Origin: Gammaproteobacteria bacterium
GTDB lineage: Bacteria; Pseudomonadota; Gammaproteobacteria; DSM-26407
Length of the DNA stretch: 6,611 nt
Direction of reading: 5' to 3'
NCBI GenBank assembly: GCA_028694565.1
Contig: JAQVKR010000158.1
Location: 1-6,611, forward strand
Below are positions 4,843-6,611 of the stretch, piece by piece. Position 1 is the stretch's first letter. Every line of letters begins with the position of its first letter. Under the pieces are notes generated by a model that was not told the DNA's origin, made no database searches, and was given only the letters and a program-made list of their open reading frames with translations. Made by a program: the position numbers and the translations under genes.

Positions 4843-6155
4843 ACGTGGTCTTCTTCGCCATCGTGCTGACGGCGTTCCTGGCCACCGGCTGGAGCCAGCT
4901 GGCCTGGGATCCGGCCGGCGGCGGCACGGCGCCCATGGAGGCGCTGTCCACGGCGATGGTGGACAGCGCCGCCGGGGCGGTGGACCTGGCCATCGGCCTC
5001 GTCGGCGTGATGACCCTGTTCCTCGGCCTGATGAAGGTGGCGGAGGCGGGCGGCATGCTCACCTTCATCGCCCGCCTCATCCGGCCCCTGATGACCCGCC
5101 TGTTCCCGGACGTCCCGGCCGAGCATCCGGCCATGGGGGCGATGATCCTCAATCTTTCCGCCAACGCCCTCGGGCTCGGCAACGCCGCCACGCCGTTCGG
5201 CATCCGCGCCATGCAGGAGCTCGACCGGCTCAACGACCGGCCCGGCGTGGCCACCGATTCCATGGTGCTGTTCCTGGCCATCAACACCTCCAGCGTCACC
5301 CTGCTGCCCACGGGGGTGATCGCCCTGCGCGCGGCGGCCGGATCCGCCGACCCGGCGGCGATTCTCCCCACCACGCTGTTCGCCACCCTCTGCTCCACCG
5401 CCGTGGCCATCATCGGCGCGCGGCTCTACCGGCGCCTCTTCCCCCTGCCGCCGCTCACCGCCGGGCCGCCCCCGGGGGCGGGGCCGGAGGCCCCGGCGGC
5501 GGACGGCGGCGGGGCGGCCGAGCCCCTGCCGGAGGAGGCCGGCCAGGCCTATCCGGTGTGGGTCTCCTACCTGGCCCTGGCGGCGCTGGTGGGGCTGGTC
5601 CCGGTGACGGTGGCCTACGGCGAGGTCATCTCGCCCTGGATCCTGCCGGGGCTGATGCTGGGCTTCCTGGCCTTCGGCGCGGCGCGACGGGTGCGCATCT
5701 ACGAGGTGTTCGTGGAGGGGGCGAAGGAGGGCTTCCAGGTGGCGGTGCGCATCATTCCCTACCTGGTGGCCATCCTGGTGGCGGTGGGCATGTTCCGCGC
5801 CAGCGGCGCCATGGATGCCCTGGTCTCGGTCATCGGCGGCATGACCTCCCGAGTGGGCCTGCCGGCCGAGGCGCTGCCCATGGCCCTGCTGCGGCCCCTG
5901 TCCGGCTCCGGCGCCTACGGCATCATGGCCGCCATCATCAACGACCCGGCCATCGGCCCCGACAGCTACGTGGGCTACCTGGTGAGCACCCTGCAGGGCT
6001 CCACCGAAACCACCTTCTACGTGCTGGCGGTGTACTTCGGCGCGGTGCAGGTGCGGCGCATCCGCCACGGCCTGGCCACGGCCCTGACCGCCGACGCGGC
6101 GGGGATTGCCGGGGCGGTGGCCGCCTGCAGCTACCTCTTCGGCGGGGCGGGGTGA
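4839..6155 (+). CDS. SpmA-SpmB fusion, nucleoside-recognition (Gate) domain membrane protein
   Basis: This is a 438-residue inner-membrane protein made of two homologous Gate-domain halves. The SpmA-like half (about 1-200) carries NLSANALGLGNAATPFG at 105-121. The SpmB-like half (about 238-435) carries RPLSGSGAYG at 352-361 and STLQGSTETTFYVLAVYFG at 383-401. A Gly/Pro/Ala-rich linker (about 203-236) joins them. In Bacillus, spmA and spmB are separate genes needed for spore-core dehydration; fused versions occur in non-sporulating proteobacteria, where the transported substrate is unknown. The start ATG overlaps the upstream stop (ATGA), fixing it in an operon behind the cyclotransferase-like gene. 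At least eight hydrophobic segments are visible, consistent with a transporter-like role. Spore function is implausible in this context. Confidence 0.93.
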   Translation: MNVVFFAIVLTAFLATGWSQLAWDPAGGGTAPMEALSTAMVDSAAGAVDLAIGLVGVMTLFLGLMKVAEAGGMLTFIARLIRPLMTRLFPDVPAEHPAMGAMILNLSANALGLGNAATPFGIRAMQELDRLNDRPGVATDSMVLFLAINTSSVTLLPTGVIALRAAAGSADPAAILPTTLFATLCSTAVAIIGARLYRRLFPLPPLTAGPPPGAGPEAPAADGGGAAEPLPEEAGQAYPVWVSYLALAALVGLVPVTVAYGEVISPWILPGLMLGFLAFGAARRVRIYEVFVEGAKEGFQVAVRIIPYLVAILVAVGMFRASGAMDALVSVIGGMTSRVGLPAEALPMALLRPLSGSGAYGIMAAIINDPAIGPDSYVGYLVSTLQGSTETTFYVLAVYFGAVQVRRIRHGLATALTADAAGIAGAVAACSYLFGGAG

Positions 6156-6161
6156 TTCTTT

Positions 6162-6291
6162 GCCACGGGGGCACGGAGAACACGGAGGTTGAGATTTCGT
6201 GCCCGGGAGCGATAAAGGCAACCGGGGCGCATGGCTGGGGCAGTCATCCTCCCGGTCGATCTGTCACTGTGTTCTCCGTGCCCTCTGTGGC
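6162..6291. repeat. Large imperfect inverted repeat (GCCAC/CACGGAG type) between convergent genes
   Basis: The left arm (6162-6188) and right arm (about 6262-6291) share a 15-base perfectly complementary core: GGGCACGGAGAACAC at 6169-6183 against GTGTTCTCCGTGCCC at 6269-6283. Outer GCCAC/GTGGC pairs (6162-6166 with 6287-6291) extend it with a one-base indel. Inside the 85-base loop a 7-bp stem is nested (CCGGGAG 6203-6209 with CTCCCGG 6249-6255). It starts a few bases after the stop at 6155 and ends just before the convergent stop near 6309, so it may end transcripts from both sides. The arm sequence resembles a widespread dispersed intergenic repeat. There is no sign of an encoded transposase. 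Confidence 0.8.
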
Positions 6292-6308
6292 GCGATCTGT
6301 CCTGCCCT

Positions 6309-6611
6309 TCAGGTCCAGCTGGTGCGGCCGGTGGTGTGGATCTGGCGCACATTGCTGGCGGCGAACCCGCCCTCGTCGCGATCGCTCTCCCGGAGGTAGA
6401 ACTCGAAGATGTTCTCCCGGTTGAGGAGGTGATCGGGGCCGATGCCCTCGGCCAGCTCGTTGGCATGGCAGAAGACGCTCTCGTAGGGCGAGCCCGGCTC
6501 CCGGGTGTCAGTGATCCAGATGTTGGGATCGATGCGCTTCATGAAGCGCAGGAAGCCGTAACCCTTGTCCGGAAACCACTTGATGCACACGCCGCGCACC
6601 ACCGCGCCGGC
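6309..6611 (-). CDS. Cold-shock-domain-like protein (N-terminus beyond the window)
   Basis: At least 97 residues are visible and the frame is still open at the window edge, so the true start probably lies outside. A GTG at 6602-6600 is possible, but its ribosome binding site cannot be judged. The sequence VRGVCIKWFPDKGYGFLRF matches the first strands and RNP1-like motif of cold-shock domains (KGYGF), and SVFCHANEL matches the RNP2-like VFVHxS position. A terminal ASNVRQI resembles the A-x-NV end of the domain. Between RNP1 and RNP2 it has about 16 extra residues (DPNIWITDTREPGSPYE) compared with CspA, so the beta2-beta3 loop is enlarged. Single-stranded nucleic-acid binding in the cytoplasm is expected. 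It converges on the SpmA-SpmB gene across the inverted repeat. Confidence 0.75.
   Translation of the reverse strand, partial: AGAVVRGVCIKWFPDKGYGFLRFMKRIDPNIWITDTREPGSPYESVFCHANELAEGIGPDHLLNRENIFEFYLRESDRDEGGFAASNVRQIHTTGRTSWT

Overview
The window is a GC-rich stretch of a bacterial chromosome. Its gene content (an OmpR/CpxR-type regulator, a Spy/CpxP-family periplasmic protein, a fused SpmA-SpmB protein and lipobox/Sec-type exports) suggests a Gram-negative proteobacterium, most likely a gammaproteobacterium of the Ectothiorhodospiraceae/Chromatiales type. The taxonomic placement is inference from composition and gene families. No rRNA, tRNA, CRISPR array, transposase or phage gene is visible.

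Left block (1-2458), a putative envelope-stress or metal-response module. A response regulator reads leftward and is cut by the window start. Diverging from it is an exported protein with a Met/Gly/Tyr-rich N-terminal half and a Spy/CpxP-like C-terminal half carrying two LTPxQ motifs. Five GTAAC/GTTAC boxes lie between them, four of them in a symmetric arrangement with CpxR-box-like spacing. Further right come a 45-residue single-pass membrane protein with a strong Shine-Dalgarno, and an exported protein built on six tandem 9-residue Met-rich repeats plus a short C-terminal coiled coil. The layout recalls the divergent cpxRA/cpxP locus of E. coli, with Met-rich sequence added.

Middle block (2459-3846). 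A GC-rich hairpin (candidate terminator) precedes a four-helix membrane protein with histidines in its helices. A convergent lipoprotein of unknown family follows on the minus strand. The spacers around the lipoprotein hold short periodic repeats (CAC-rich at 3151-3180, GCGGATT-rich at 3907-3933) that resemble dispersed intergenic repeats of many proteobacteria.

Right block (4166-6155), a tight three-gene operon on the plus strand. It consists of a 44-residue DUF3096-like membrane peptide, a gamma-glutamylcyclotransferase-family protein 11 bases later, and a 438-residue SpmA-SpmB fusion membrane protein that overlaps its neighbour by an ATGA junction. A large imperfect inverted repeat (6162-6291) separates it from a convergent cold-shock-domain-like gene that runs off the right edge.

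The most interesting part is the divergent regulator/CpxP-like region with its symmetric boxes and the adjoining set of Met-rich exported proteins. It reads as a locally wired stress circuit whose signal could be copper/silver or an oxidant. The signal is an inference, not something the sequence proves.
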